The notes below the pieces were generated by a model, which did no database searches, was not told where the DNA came from, and saw nothing but the letters and a program-made list of their open reading frames with translations. Below, piece after piece: positions 54,276-64,000 of a stretch of DNA of 64,000 nt (its first letter is position 1; each line of letters starts with the position of its first letter). This DNA is from Laccaria trichodermophora (lineage: Eukaryota > Basidiomycota > Agaricomycetes > Agaricales > Hydnangiaceae): contig JACTVC010000015.1 of assembly GCA_018417955.1 (NCBI GenBank), positions 521,862 to 585,861 on the forward strand. The letters run 5' to 3'. The position numbers were made by a program, and so were the translations under genes.

Positions 54276-55172
54276 ATGGCTCAACTTACTGGGAATGGTG
54301 CATCAGACCACACTGATTCCCCCTTATCAGTCGAAGGTAAAGGACTCGCCTTCCATTCATACTCCGTACTCAATCTGCTCTAGCCATCGAAGAAAGCTTT
54401 CGTTCGCTTAGAATCACGCCTGGCCTTGCGTTGACACTCATCCAAGCCCTCCTCAACATCTCAACCACTCCCACTACGGATGCCACAATTACCACTTCCA
54501 CCACGGATGCCACAACTGCCGCTTCCAGCACGGCAGCGGAAATGTATGGAGAGGAAACAGCACTCGACGAGCCACTGACTCCAGCAGCCGCCTCTCCTGA
54601 TTCAGCTGCTGTGACCACGGCTCGGACTAGTTTCAGAGACGCCGTTTCTACTCCCGCCTCTATTGCCAACGCCGCAACTGCGTCTGTTGTTACACCAGCT
54701 GCCGCTACTCCTATTGTTGCGCCCCCTGCCACGCTGGCTGCAGCCACGCCTGTTCTCGCGCCTGTTGTTACGATGGCCACGGCCGTACCCACTCTCACGA
54801 CCAACACTGTCACTGCTCCCAACCCTGTCGCAACCGTGGTTGCAATGCCCATCGTTGCAACGCCCATTGTGGCCGCGCCAACCTTAACGACAGCCCCTGC
54901 AGTCAATTACCATCTGCCTGCCGCTGGCGCTGCAGGACCTTTCTACTGTATCACTCGCGGGAGAGACATTGGCGTTTTTTCAGGGTGGTAAGTCTCGATT
55001 TTCAAATCTCACAGAATTTTGGCTGACTCTTACTCTCATGCTTGATAGGGAGCACGTTTCCCCCCTTGTCATCGGGGTCTCGCGTGCGGTCTTTGGCCGC
55101 GTCGATAGTATTCAGGAAGGTCAGAACCGGATGGACGCGGCTGTGAACGCAGGGCTCACGGCGAGACTCTGA
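54276..55172 (+). CDS. Viroplasmin-domain (RNase H1 N-terminal-like) protein with Ala/Thr/Pro-rich linker (262 aa)
   Basis: Exons 54276-54336, 54384-54987 and 55049-55172, phases 1 and 2, total 789 bp. The N-terminal part (MAQLTGNGASDHTDSPLS, then IEESFRSLRITPGLALTLIQ) leads into about 120 residues of low-complexity Ala/Val/Thr/Pro repeats (ATPIVAPPATLAAATPVLAP). The C-terminal 55-60 residues, YCITRGRDIGVFSGW joined across intron 2 to EHVSPLVIGVSRAVFGRVDS and a QEGQNRMDAAVNAG tail, match the RNase H1 N-terminal hybrid-binding (viroplasmin-like, caulimovirus P6) fold: aromatic start, G-x-F-x-W, V-G-V--A-F and a closing helix. No RNase H catalytic domain follows. By family knowledge the fold binds RNA/DNA hybrid or double-stranded RNA; its job here is not known. 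Confidence 0.85.
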
Positions 55173-55539
55173 GCTAGTGGCGCGACGTTGGTATATTTTT
55201 TTGAAGTTCATGTTACGTAGCCCAATCTCTTAGCCTGCCTTACCACACTACGAAGTCATGTTGTCTCCTTTTCAGAGGTCTTTACCTTCCCCGGTATAAT
55301 CCATATGGAATCCATGAAGAATTCCATATGGAATGATGCTGGAATGGTCATGGAATGATTAATTCCATATGGACTCCAACACCATTCCATATGGATTCCA
55401 TCAGATTCCATATGGAATGCAGGCATATCCACATGGATTCCATGGAGCAGTCCATATGGATTCCATGGAAGGAATTAATGACTATTATACCATTAGAATA
55501 CAGTGTCCTTACTATAAGTAAGTAAAATAAATTTTTTTA

Positions 55540-55610
55540 CATCTCGAGGAATTGAACTCTCGACCTCGTGAATGTAAGCAGTGCTCAAGCCAACTGAGCC
55601 ATAAAGGCAT
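55540..55610 (-). repeat. tRNA-like segment (possible SINE head)
   Basis: On the minus strand an A-box-like TGGCTCAGTTGG (55601-55590) is followed by a B-box-like GAGTTCAATTC (55559-55549) at tRNA spacing. Acceptor stem and T stem do not pair well, and an A-rich run follows. This fits a tRNA-derived SINE or tRNA pseudogene, not a working tRNA. Confidence 0.4.
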
Positions 55611-56837
55611 TATTACATGACAAACTAAAGGTATGTATATACCGCTTTTGGGCACGTGCCGCGTCAAACGTGACAGCTGTGGCTGAAGCGTTGCCACGTC
55701 GTTCCTTCCTTCCTACCACCACCATCACCATCCACCACCACCGTTCCAAACCACGACCGCCCACGACATCGACAACGACGACGACGACGCTGACGCTGAC
55801 GACGCGTGACGAGGGCCCAGCCCAGGTAAGTGGGAACAACCACCCCACCCACTCTCCTTTTTAACACAAACCACAGGTGCCACGTCGGGACGTGGCAACC
55901 AGACGGCGAACGACGACATCGGTCGTCGTTCGCCGTATCTGCTCGGCCACGACGACCCACCACCACGAACAGCCCACCAACACACCACACCAACGTCAAC
56001 GAGCGCCCACCACCACGAGCGCCCACCAACGAAAACGAGAGCCCACCAACGTCAACGACCCCACACCAACGATGACCAGCGCCCACGAAAACGACCGCCC
56101 ACGGACGTCCAGTGACCGCAAGCGACGTCCCCGCCCACGAAAACGATGTCCACCGCCCATGAACGACGCCCACCGCCAACGATGTCAACCGCCCATGAAC
56201 AACGGCCACCACCAACGACGTCCAACGCCCACGAAGACGACGTCCGCCGCCCATCGCCCACGAACAACGTCCGCCGCCCACGAAACAACGTCCGCCACCC
56301 ACCGAAAACGTCCACCGCCCATGAAACAACGTCCCCCGCCCACCGAAAATGTCCGCTGCCCATCCATGAACGCAGTGACGAGCCCAGGTGAGCCCCCCCC
56401 CCCCCTCCATCATTATTCCACATCACACCCTCCCCCATTGCTCCCCCTCCTCCAATTGCTCCCCCACTCTCCACCTTTCCTTCCCCCTCCATAATTCCCC
56501 ACCTCCATCACTCTCCACCCCTCCCTTCCCTCCTCATTCTCCACAACTCCCTCTCTCCACAACTCCCACTCCCCTCCATCACTTCCCCCTCCCTTGATCA
56601 CTCTATATCTATACCTCTCCCTCCCCCTCCCTTTAATATTATATGTAGTAAAATAAAATTATGTAGTCTTATTCAATACACCTTAATTTTCTTCATTTAT
56701 TAGTGTTTAAGTTGGAACTTTACAGATTAAGTCTGGACTTGTGATTCTATGATAATAATTGTGGAATTGGGACTTATTCCATCTAAATTCTGTATGGAAA
56801 AAGTATGGATTCCATCTAAAAAAGTATGGATTCCATC

Positions 56838-57100
56838 TGAAAGAAGTATGGAGTCCATCAGCTATTCCATGGAATCCATCTCCAGAAAGTATGGAGTCCA
56901 TCAGCCATTCCATGGAATCCATCCCCAGAAAGTATGGAGTCCATCAACCATTCCATGGAATCCATCCCCAGAAAGTATGGAGTCCATCAGCCATTCCATG
57001 GAATCCATCCCCAGAAAGTATGGAGTCCATCAGCCATTCCATGGAATCCATCCCCAGAAAGTATGGAGTCCATCAGCCACTCCATGGAATCCATCTGGAA
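56838..57100. repeat. 43-bp tandem array, about six units
   Basis: Unit: AGAAAGTATGGAGTCCATCA followed by GCCATTCCATGGAATCCATC and CCC. Copies from 56884 onward are nearly identical. Because 43 is not a multiple of 3, open frames weave through all three frames, which shows they are not genes. Confidence 0.9.
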
Positions 57101-57158
57101 TTCCTGGAATCCACCCCCCTTCCATGGATTCCATATGGATTAAGCCGGGGAGGGTAAA

Positions 57159-57749
57159 GTACAGCCTTTTCATGTAGTAGTGGTAATATTCTCCAAAAAA
57201 AAAATTGTTCACCCGTAATCGTATTGACTTAAGGGTGAATAAATCCAACTGAATCCATGAATGTGAAAGGCTTCGAATCCATGAATGTGAAATGCCTTGC
57301 GTTCCCCAAAATAGAAATCCTCCATAAGAAACAAAAATTAGCTGAGCTCCAGCGGTCTCAATTCTTAATCCTACCACTAGAAATTTTGTATATGGGCCCT
57401 CAACATACTTTAGAATGTAATTGCCAAGAGTTTTGGGCAGTACCTGTAGTGCAGCATAAAAGTCGGACGAGTGCTCAGTAGAAACCATTAGATCGCGGTT
57501 TACGAGTAACGGATTACGACACCTTGTAATGTTTTCGACGCGCTTGAAACCTCAACAAGGTCTTTCCTCCAGAAAATTACAGATTTGAAGAGAGGTTCAT
57601 CAAGGCTCTCTACCTATGTCATCTATTTATTTTATATCTTCAAAACCCTTTCGAAATGTGCAATAGGTCGGACGAAGTTGTGGTGTTTACATTTGCTTAC
57701 TACCGCAATATTTCACGCGTCAAAGCTCATACCTATTACCTGCACCAGC
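57159..57749. other. Intergenic
   Basis: Contains a duplicated GAATCCATGAATGTGAAA word (57252-57295). No gene supported. Confidence 0.35.
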
Positions 57750-58439
57750 ATGGGTCGTCTTCGTCTGTATAACACTCCAGATGAGAAACTTTCTGCGAAG
57801 CGCGCGAAGGACAACAGATATTATGAAAAGTGAGTCTATTTAGTTCTTTGAGAGCACGACTCTCAACCCATGCTTCAGAAATAAGAAACAAATCCGCCGT
57901 CGGTCGCGTCGTCGATACCGAAAAAAGGCCAAGGAGGAATTGAAGCAAAAATCTTCTAAACCGCAGGAAACTGGGCCTGTAGAGCTAGCACCGCCAGAGA
58001 AACTCAGGTAAATTCTCTACTTGTGCCTATGAAACAACCCTGACTCGGCCTTAACAGTGAAGATCCGTTGACGTTTATCTTCGAGTCCAAAATTCACTTC
58101 GACTACATGACCAACGGCAATTTGTATGACTACGTCGACCTTGTCGTCAAGGCTTGTATTGACCATCCGGATCTCGCCCTAGAGATTCTAGAGGAGCAAG
58201 AGAAGGTTTGGATGGAGTTCATCCTAGGCCTTCACAAGGCGCTCGACAGCGTTCTTCAAGAATTCGGGTGCGGTGAAGAGTGGAAAGGGGCTGAATTGAT
58301 AGCGAAAGATTTTAGGCACGTTCTCGCTCTCATCGAGGATGTCCATAGCCATGCGCTCACCTCCCTGGATGAGATGGCCGATTGGCGTGAAAGCGGCATC
58401 TATGGGTACCAGATCTGCCGGGAAGTCAAGGATTCGTAG
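57750..58439 (+). CDS. Three-exon gene, small basic/acidic protein of unknown function (196 aa)
   Basis: Exons 57750-57829, 57879-58007 and 58058-58439, introns of 49 and 50 bp, both phase 2. The N-terminus MGRLRLYNTPDEKLSAKRAK with the following NKKQIRRRSRRRYRKKAKEE is a recurrent basic segment in Agaricomycete proteins and probably binds nucleic acid or directs the protein to the nucleus (inference). The C-terminal two thirds are acidic and helical (DYVDLVVKACIDHPDLALEI, EKVWMEFILGLHKALDSVLQ, IEDVHSHALTSLDEMADW). It lies on the same strand as, and upstream of, the KDZ transposase. Confidence 0.8.
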
Positions 58440-58624
58440 TTACAATTTTATCTTAGTTATCTAGTTTGCCCATGTAGTATTCTCATTTAGTATCAGACAT
58501 GTTTGTGCAACCATCCAGAAAATTTGGTATCGTATCAACTGTATAGTTGAAGCCAAACAAGGTTTAGTCGTATGTAATACCACGCAACATCCCCTCATCC
58601 TTCCAATTTCTCCAACCTTCTACC
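58440..58624. other. Intergenic spacer
   Basis: Short spacer between two plus-strand genes. Nothing recognised. Confidence 0.3.
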
Positions 58625-59355
58625 ATGGCTACCAGAGTTAAGCGTTCACTCAAACCCAAGGTCACTGTTATCGTCGCTCCAGACATCACTTTCAAGGTAC
58701 CAAGCCGGAAGCTAAAGGACCCTGAACCTGAGGTATGTTTAAAATAGACTTTTAAACCCTTGATATAACGATCGATCACTTCAGATCTCGATTTTCCATG
58801 ACCTTGGCGTATACCTCTCTCGCCGGAACAAGCGTGCGATTCAAGTGAAGCTCTTGAAGTTACTTCTTCCCAGCTTCTTCAAAGCATACACTCAGGGACA
58901 AACCCAGGCATTTTTCGAGCGTGCATACCAGGTCTGGTTCCTGCGTTTTCCGGACCCCGAGCATCAGATTGTTGTGAAGGCGGACTACAGCGAAGACCCT
59001 GAGTACACAGACTTCATTCGCAAGCAACGTGAAAAGGTATGCGCATTCATTGTTCTGGTCTAGATGTGCCACTCACATACTATCTACTTAGTGGCTAAGG
59101 GGTCAGATCCGCTGGCTGGCCTTCCGTTTCCCAGCGATGGTTGATGGTCCTGTACCAGCAAACCCGACTTGGATGGTTCTGATGAACGTTGCTATTCAGG
59201 AGATCATGCGTACCTTGGAGGTACCTCAAGATCGCTCGGACTGTGAAGAGGCGCTCAAGGAGATTGAAAAGGTGGTCCAGGACTCACTTGCGCGCGCACG
59301 TGCAGCTGGTAACCTGGAAGTTGAAATATTTCGTGCACCACTGAAGGCCTTGTAG
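58625..59355 (+). CDS. Three-exon gene, uncharacterised (207 aa)
   Basis: Exons 58625-58732, 58785-59036 and 59092-59355, all junctions phase 0, total 624 bp. Starts MATRVKRSLKPKVTVIVAPD. The middle exon is basic and aromatic (LSRRNKRAIQVKLLKLLLPS, FFERAYQVWFLRFPDPEHQ). The third exon begins WLRGQIRWLAFRFPAM and ends in an acidic helix. No domain recognised. The next gene starts 130 bp downstream on the same strand. Exon sizes and codon phases support a real gene. Confidence 0.75.
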
Positions 59356-59485
59356 TTATATTCTTAGCTCCACCGAACTTTTTGTCGTCGTTTCGTTAGT
59401 TTACCGACATCTTAGTCCATTTGCTTTGTAAATGCTTCCGTATTAGCCAGATGACAAAGCATCCCTCCCGACCCTTGATTTTCTC

Positions 59486-62400
59486 ATGAGAGGCAAACGC
59501 AAGACACAGACGTTTGTTGTACTACGCGATGACTCTGACGACGAGATGCTCATTCCACACGCCCGTTCCTTCCACATCACCGGTGATGGTCTTCACGTCC
59601 AGCCGACCCCTGCATCCCCACGAAAAGGGACTTTGACTCGCGATTCCCCTCCTCCTCAGTACGATTGGAACCCAAGTGCCTTGTACGAAGAGGGTGTGGA
59701 TGATATCCTAGCTCTTGATCAACCCGCTCAGGAAGAAGAAGTCGCGCCGGTTTCAGATGTTGCTGGAAAGGTCGCTGCAAAACGCTATCCAACCTCGGTA
59801 CGTCTTTTTTCTCATGAGTTACGACGACTTACACTAGACTTACAGGATGCACCACTCCTCGATTGGGCCGGTCAAGGAAAGGGGGATCCTGGATTTAGGG
59901 ATGAGTTCCTCTCGGAGATGTTGCGTCTGGAAGGTCGTGGCGATGGTCAGCTGCAGGGGTGCATGTCCTGCACCTCTGCTGATGGGCTTTATCGTTGTGA
60001 GGATTGCTTAGGGGGGGTACTCAAGTGTCGTAGCTGTTGCCTTCAGCGGCACCGTTACCTGCCACTTCACATCATCCAGGTACGACTTGCGCTTTTGTTG
60101 GATGATCTAGTGCTGATCCACGTAGGAATGGAACCAGACTTTCTTCCAAAAAACAACACTGAGGGATATGGGACTACGTGTGCAACTCGGGCACATGGGT
60201 TCCCCTTGCCTGGTCCCGAGGCAAGGTCACAAGGACTTTATAGTCCTTCATACAAACGGCTTACACTACGTCGCGGTCGTTTTTTGTGGCTGTGACCACC
60301 GCATAACAAGTCGACAACAACTACTCCGAGTCGAGTGGTATCCGGCAACTGTCCACTACCCACAGACTTGCGCCACTTTTCACCTACTCGAGCTCTTCCA
60401 CACAGTCACCCTTACTGGGAAGCTGTCAGCTCATGAATTCTACAAAGCGCTCGAGCATCTCACGGACAACACTAGCCTCAATGTTCCTAAGGTAAGCCGA
60501 GCCTTTGAATGTTTGGCGGAAAGTGATGTTTTCTTCCAGACACGTTACAAATCATTTATGCGTATGATACGTGAGTTCCGCCATCTGAAACTGATGAAGC
60601 GCAACGGTCGGGGAAACATCAAGAACGGTCTCATTAGTACCAGTCACTCGGATTTGACCGTCCCTTGTCCTGCTTGTCCGATTCCCGGCATCAATCTGCA
60701 AAATGAATGGGAACAAGTTCCCAAAGAAATGAGGTACGATTTCCCACCATCTTGGTCCTACTTATCTGACAATCTTACAGGTTTCTTTATACTTTAATCC
60801 TAGCCTTGGATGCGAACTTTCGATTGAAGAACCTGATGCGGTCGTCGATCAAGAAGGACCCTGGCTTACATACTGGAATGGCTTATTTCACCAACGACGA
60901 GCCATACCGCAAGCACGTCTTGAAGTACGCAACACAAAAGGATGTAAGCTCATTTCAATTCTCCCACATATGGTTTCTAATGAAATCCTTTTTTCAGATT
61001 AGCTCTTGCAGCGGATTCAGAACCTTGGCCCATGCTGAAACCAAATTTTCAGCGGGGCTGCGCTCAACAGGGGTCGGCATGGCTTTGTGCGCCCGTCATG
61101 AAATTGTAAGAAGCGGTGGAGTAGGCGATCTCCAGAAGGGAGAAAGGTTTGTGCGCTTTGATTGTAACAATACGAAGCTAATAGAATGCGATCAGATATT
61201 GCAACATGGATTACATCCTGCTGTCGGCGCTCGCTCCCGTACTGGTCCTCGGCATTTTTATATCATACGACATCGCCTGCCAGTTCAAAGTCAATTTTTT
61301 TAACCGCATGGAAGCTCTCCCTGACCACCTAAAATTACCCGATGGCGTTTCCACCGATTGGGGCATACCTAAGTGCCACTGCCCCATGCATAAACTACCA
61401 TGTCAAGCACCGCATTTGCTGAACTTCAAGCCAGGCGTGGGGCGAACTGATGGCGAGGGGATTGAGCGGAGTTGGGCCGAGATGAACCGAGTGGCCAATA
61501 GTACCAAGGAGATGGGCCCAGGATCTCGGCATGACACGCTTGATGACCATTTCGGTCACCATAATTGGAGGAAGTACGTCTCACTCGGTAAGTTTTGCCC
61601 ATTCATTATGAGGCGGTTTATTAACCTTCTTTCACCATCAGGGACCACGTTACATTCCCGACTGCTACTGGCCGTTAAAGAACAGAAGCGGCAAGTTCAA
61701 ATATTCAACGAGTTTACGGACTCTCTCCGTGAGGGTGGGAGGGTCAATATTGAGCAGTGGACGGCGATGGTTCTTGATTGGGAGGAAGATCCGAGCAAGC
61801 CGAACCCTTACGTTTCGCTCATCACTCGTAAGTTTTCATATCTGATACAGTCATATAAATATATTTACGTGCCCTGCTCTAGATGCATCCCAAAATGACG
61901 TCAAGAATCAGCTTTTGGAAGAGGAGAAGAAAGAGCTTGCAGCCGGTGTCCCACACGTCCATTCAACTGGACCAACCGCATTCATCTCAATGGGTTTGTT
62001 GATTGAGGAAAATCAGTGAGGCCGTTCTCAGTCACACGTTAAAACCACAACTTACTATTTTTTGTCATTCAGACGGCGCATCGCATGGGATGCGAGGGGA
62101 CCCGAGGCACTGACGGTACATCGAGACAATGAACTACAACAACGGCGGCTGGTGCTGATGCGTCAGCTAAAACAGTTCCGTAACTTGCAAGATGTTTACA
62201 CCCCTGCAGCCGCTGTCATGCTTGCTCAAGCGGAGGAAGCTCAGCAGCACCTTCCTGAGACGAAACGTGTTCAACCTGAGGTCGAGCACCAGCAGCTGTG
62301 GCTTCCCTCTGCCCTTCCGGTCAATCATCGCATTCACAACTGCCGGGCAGGTTTGGTCAACATCGAAACAAGGCTACGGCAAGCACAATGCCTGGATGCA

Positions 62401-63214
62401 CTAGAGAAGATTCGGACTCTTCAACGAGGTCGGCTGTCGTTCATTGGCTTTCGCAACAGAAACATTCGAGGTCAAAACCCAAATACGCGAGCCACAGACA
62501 CGATTAGCCATATTGAGGACAAGTGCAAGGCACTCGCTGTCAAATACCGTGCAACACATCAGGCACTGCTTGAGCTGATCGGTCCAGGCGATTGGGAAAG
62601 GGAGTTGAAGGAGCTGAATGATGGAGACCTAACGACACCTGACGGCACTGAAATTAGCATAGAGATTCCGAACGATGAGATCGGACCAGACGGCCGCCTT
62701 TTGTCGAAAAAACGGCGAGTTGCCCTTGAAAGGGGACTCGGGGAGGGTAGGCGCGTGGTTTCATGGATCTGGAGAGTAAAAGGGCATGGGGAAGACGACG
62801 GTTTGAACGACGGTTTGAATGAGGGTACGTCTTTCTTGGTTGAGTACATCATGGCGCTAAGTTTCCTCAGCTCTACGTGTCGAGTGGGCCAAGGCACGAG
62901 CAAGGAGCTTACGGTGGTCGGAGGAGGTGATGCTATTGAAAGAAGAGATGAGGAGGGTTCGGAGAACTCTTGAGTGGAAGGCGTCGTGGTGGGACGACCG
63001 TCAAGAAGGATGGTCAGGTCTAGACGCAGCAGCATGCGAAGGGGTGAAGGCGTATGCAGCGCGACAGGCTGGTATCCAGCGTGATATTCACGCGCGATTC
63101 ACTCGCCTCTGGGACCAGCCTCTGGTACCCTTTACGCGTGATGAGGACAGTGGTGAGGGAAGCGCGACGGTCCTCGATCCGGCCGTCGAGGCATTCTTCG
63201 AGGACGATGATTAG
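59486..63214 (+). CDS. KDZ-superfamily transposase with CxC2-type cysteine cluster (1074 aa, 11 exons)
   Basis: Exons: 59486-59797, 59846-60079, 60126-60491, 60540-60733, 60781-60943, 60998-61146, 61196-61587, 61642-61827, 61883-62015, 62073-62824, 62871-63214. Lengths sum to 3225 bp and every junction keeps the frame, with no stop. Residues about 150-180 hold the cysteine cluster (CMSCTSADGLYRCEDCLGG, CRSCCLQRH) that precedes EWN and LGH in KDZ proteins. Then come LHTNGLHYVAVVFCGCD, a segment with RYKSFMRMIREFRHLKLMKR, the first catalytic region CPACPIPGINL and LILALDANFRLKN, GVGDLQKGERYCNMDYILLS, ISYDIACQFKVNF, HCPMHKLPCQ and the GEGIERSW motif. The C-terminal part includes ALRVEWAKARARSLRW, typical of this family. 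It would excise and insert a DNA transposon. Terminal repeats of the element were not identified. Confidence 0.9.
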
Positions 63215-64000
63215 ATTATCATGTAGCTGACACTGTCCTTCGATTTGTTTGTATAAAAACATTACACATGAGTCAAGGTAACATGTATTCTACTTTTCCT
63301 GCTCTTATATGGGAAGGGTGGATTGCCCTGGGTGATGGGTAGCCACTTCAACCATTGTTTACATTTGTGTACCGAAGGCATCATTCAAATCTGCACAGGA
63401 AAGTTATGTTGTCTTACTCACCAGGACAGTGCGAAAGTCCAAAGTTTTAGTACAGGAAGGAAAGGGAATGAATTGAGCTTGCCATCTATACCATTTTGAG
63501 GAGAGCCTGGCAGACACGGAGGTGGCCGCATGGTATCAAATTCACCCTACATCAATGTTTACTATTGTGTACCAAAGGCGTCAAAAGGCCAACGTCATCC
63601 GAAACAGGTTTGTCGAATCCAGCTATCATGGTTGCAATCGACGGAGGGAAACTATTCGGAAGCGTCAGAACATTATTAAAGATATATTTGGTGAATTTTC
63701 CGAGGTTCTTTCTAGAAAAAACAAAGCTGTAGAGCAGAAATATCACCTCAGATTTAAAACTGTGCATTGTTGACATATATTTAGACATAAAGAAGCAAGA
63801 TCTATTATACACCGAAATATATATATCTACTGCAAAAACCCATGCTTAGGGCCAATGCAAGGATGCACCCTCCCAGCAATGGACTTAGGTGGGTGGGTTC
63901 AGTCAATATAGTATATGGCTACAGCCAAGGGTGCCCCAAGGCCTTCTCCCTCGACCACGTTGGGTTTCCCCTTCTCAGCCTCAATTGCCTATTCCACACT
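63215..64000. other. Downstream of the KDZ gene; no confident gene
   Basis: A near-direct repeat (TTGTTTACATTTGTGTACCGAA near 63354 and TGTTTACTATTGTGTACCAAA near 63556) is visible. The open frame at 63522-63773 has no recognised motif. Confidence 0.3.

Larger units (their letters stand above)
55281..57158 (-). mobile_element. Non-autonomous element with GGAATCCAT arrays and A/C-rich core (relative of 24806-26529)
   Basis: The left end TTTACCTTCCCCGG-ATAATCCATATGG and the right end (complement) TTTACCCTCCCCGG-TTAATCCATATGG form inverted repeats. Next to them lie GGAATCCATATGG word clusters (55295-55470) and a 43-bp array (56838-57100). The core on the plus strand is A/C-rich with CCACGAACAACGTCCGCC words (55665-56390), then C/T-rich (56390-56640), then AT-rich (56640-56780). 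Read on the minus strand this is the same order as in 24806-26529: end, GGAATCC array, AT-rich, purine-rich, GT-rich, end. A tRNA-like segment sits between left array and core. There is no coding capacity. Confidence 0.75.

Noticed and set aside
55664..56494. Long Arg/Pro/Thr/His-rich open frames
   Set aside because: Same composition effect in the A/C-rich core of the 55281-57158 element; no splice sites or domains.
56749..57177. Frames with repeated MESIPRKYGVHQ motifs
   Set aside because: Produced by the 43-bp array; the same motif appears in all three frames.

Overview
The window is nuclear DNA of a basidiomycete fungus, most likely an Agaricomycete. The evidence is many short GT-AG introns of about 50-60 bp, a CxC2-type KDZ transposase, Ty3-type retrotransposons ending in a chromodomain, gag-like proteins of the Agaricomycete tyrosine-recombinase retroelement type, and an NB-ARC/TPR NOD-like receptor. 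No species can be named from the sequence alone. Family assignments come from recognised motifs and remembered families; no database search was run.

Layout. 1-2480: decayed minus-strand retroelement (gag-like protein plus reverse transcriptase) running off the left edge. 3083-6330: about 3.2-kb inverted-repeat element. 7685-11404: minus-strand host-type genes, including a 7-exon gene built from three one-exon modules. 12661-14442: two-exon membrane protein gene. 17489-20783: three-exon NOD-like receptor with about 13 near-identical 42-residue TPRs. 21203-27731: tyrosine-recombinase element with split direct repeats, hit by a TA-flanked transposon (24430-26868, which carries a third element at 24806-26529) and by a 777-bp element with a 10-bp target duplication (22649-23425). 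27790-28045: fold-back MITE. 28760-29030: NF-X1 zinc-finger gene relic.

29500-38850 and about 40800-50371 hold two Ty3/Gypsy retrotransposons of one family, both on the plus strand. The first has a broken gag and a long open pol. The second has one uninterrupted gag-pol frame. Each is followed by a related third ORF. A 34-bp minisatellite truncates the first copy.

51300-63214 is an intron-rich cluster. It holds a 766-aa nuclear-type protein, a viroplasmin-domain (RNase H1 N-terminal-like) protein, two small proteins of unknown role and an apparently intact 11-exon KDZ transposase. A second member of the GGAATCC-array element family (55281-57158) lies within it. The last 800 bp show no confident gene.

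What stands out: a split-direct-repeat tyrosine-recombinase element without reverse transcriptase; a pair of strand-asymmetric non-autonomous elements with the same architecture in opposite orientations; a conserved third ORF behind pol; and a KDZ transposase with possible cargo genes. Several exon structures below were checked by phase arithmetic and keep one open frame end to end.
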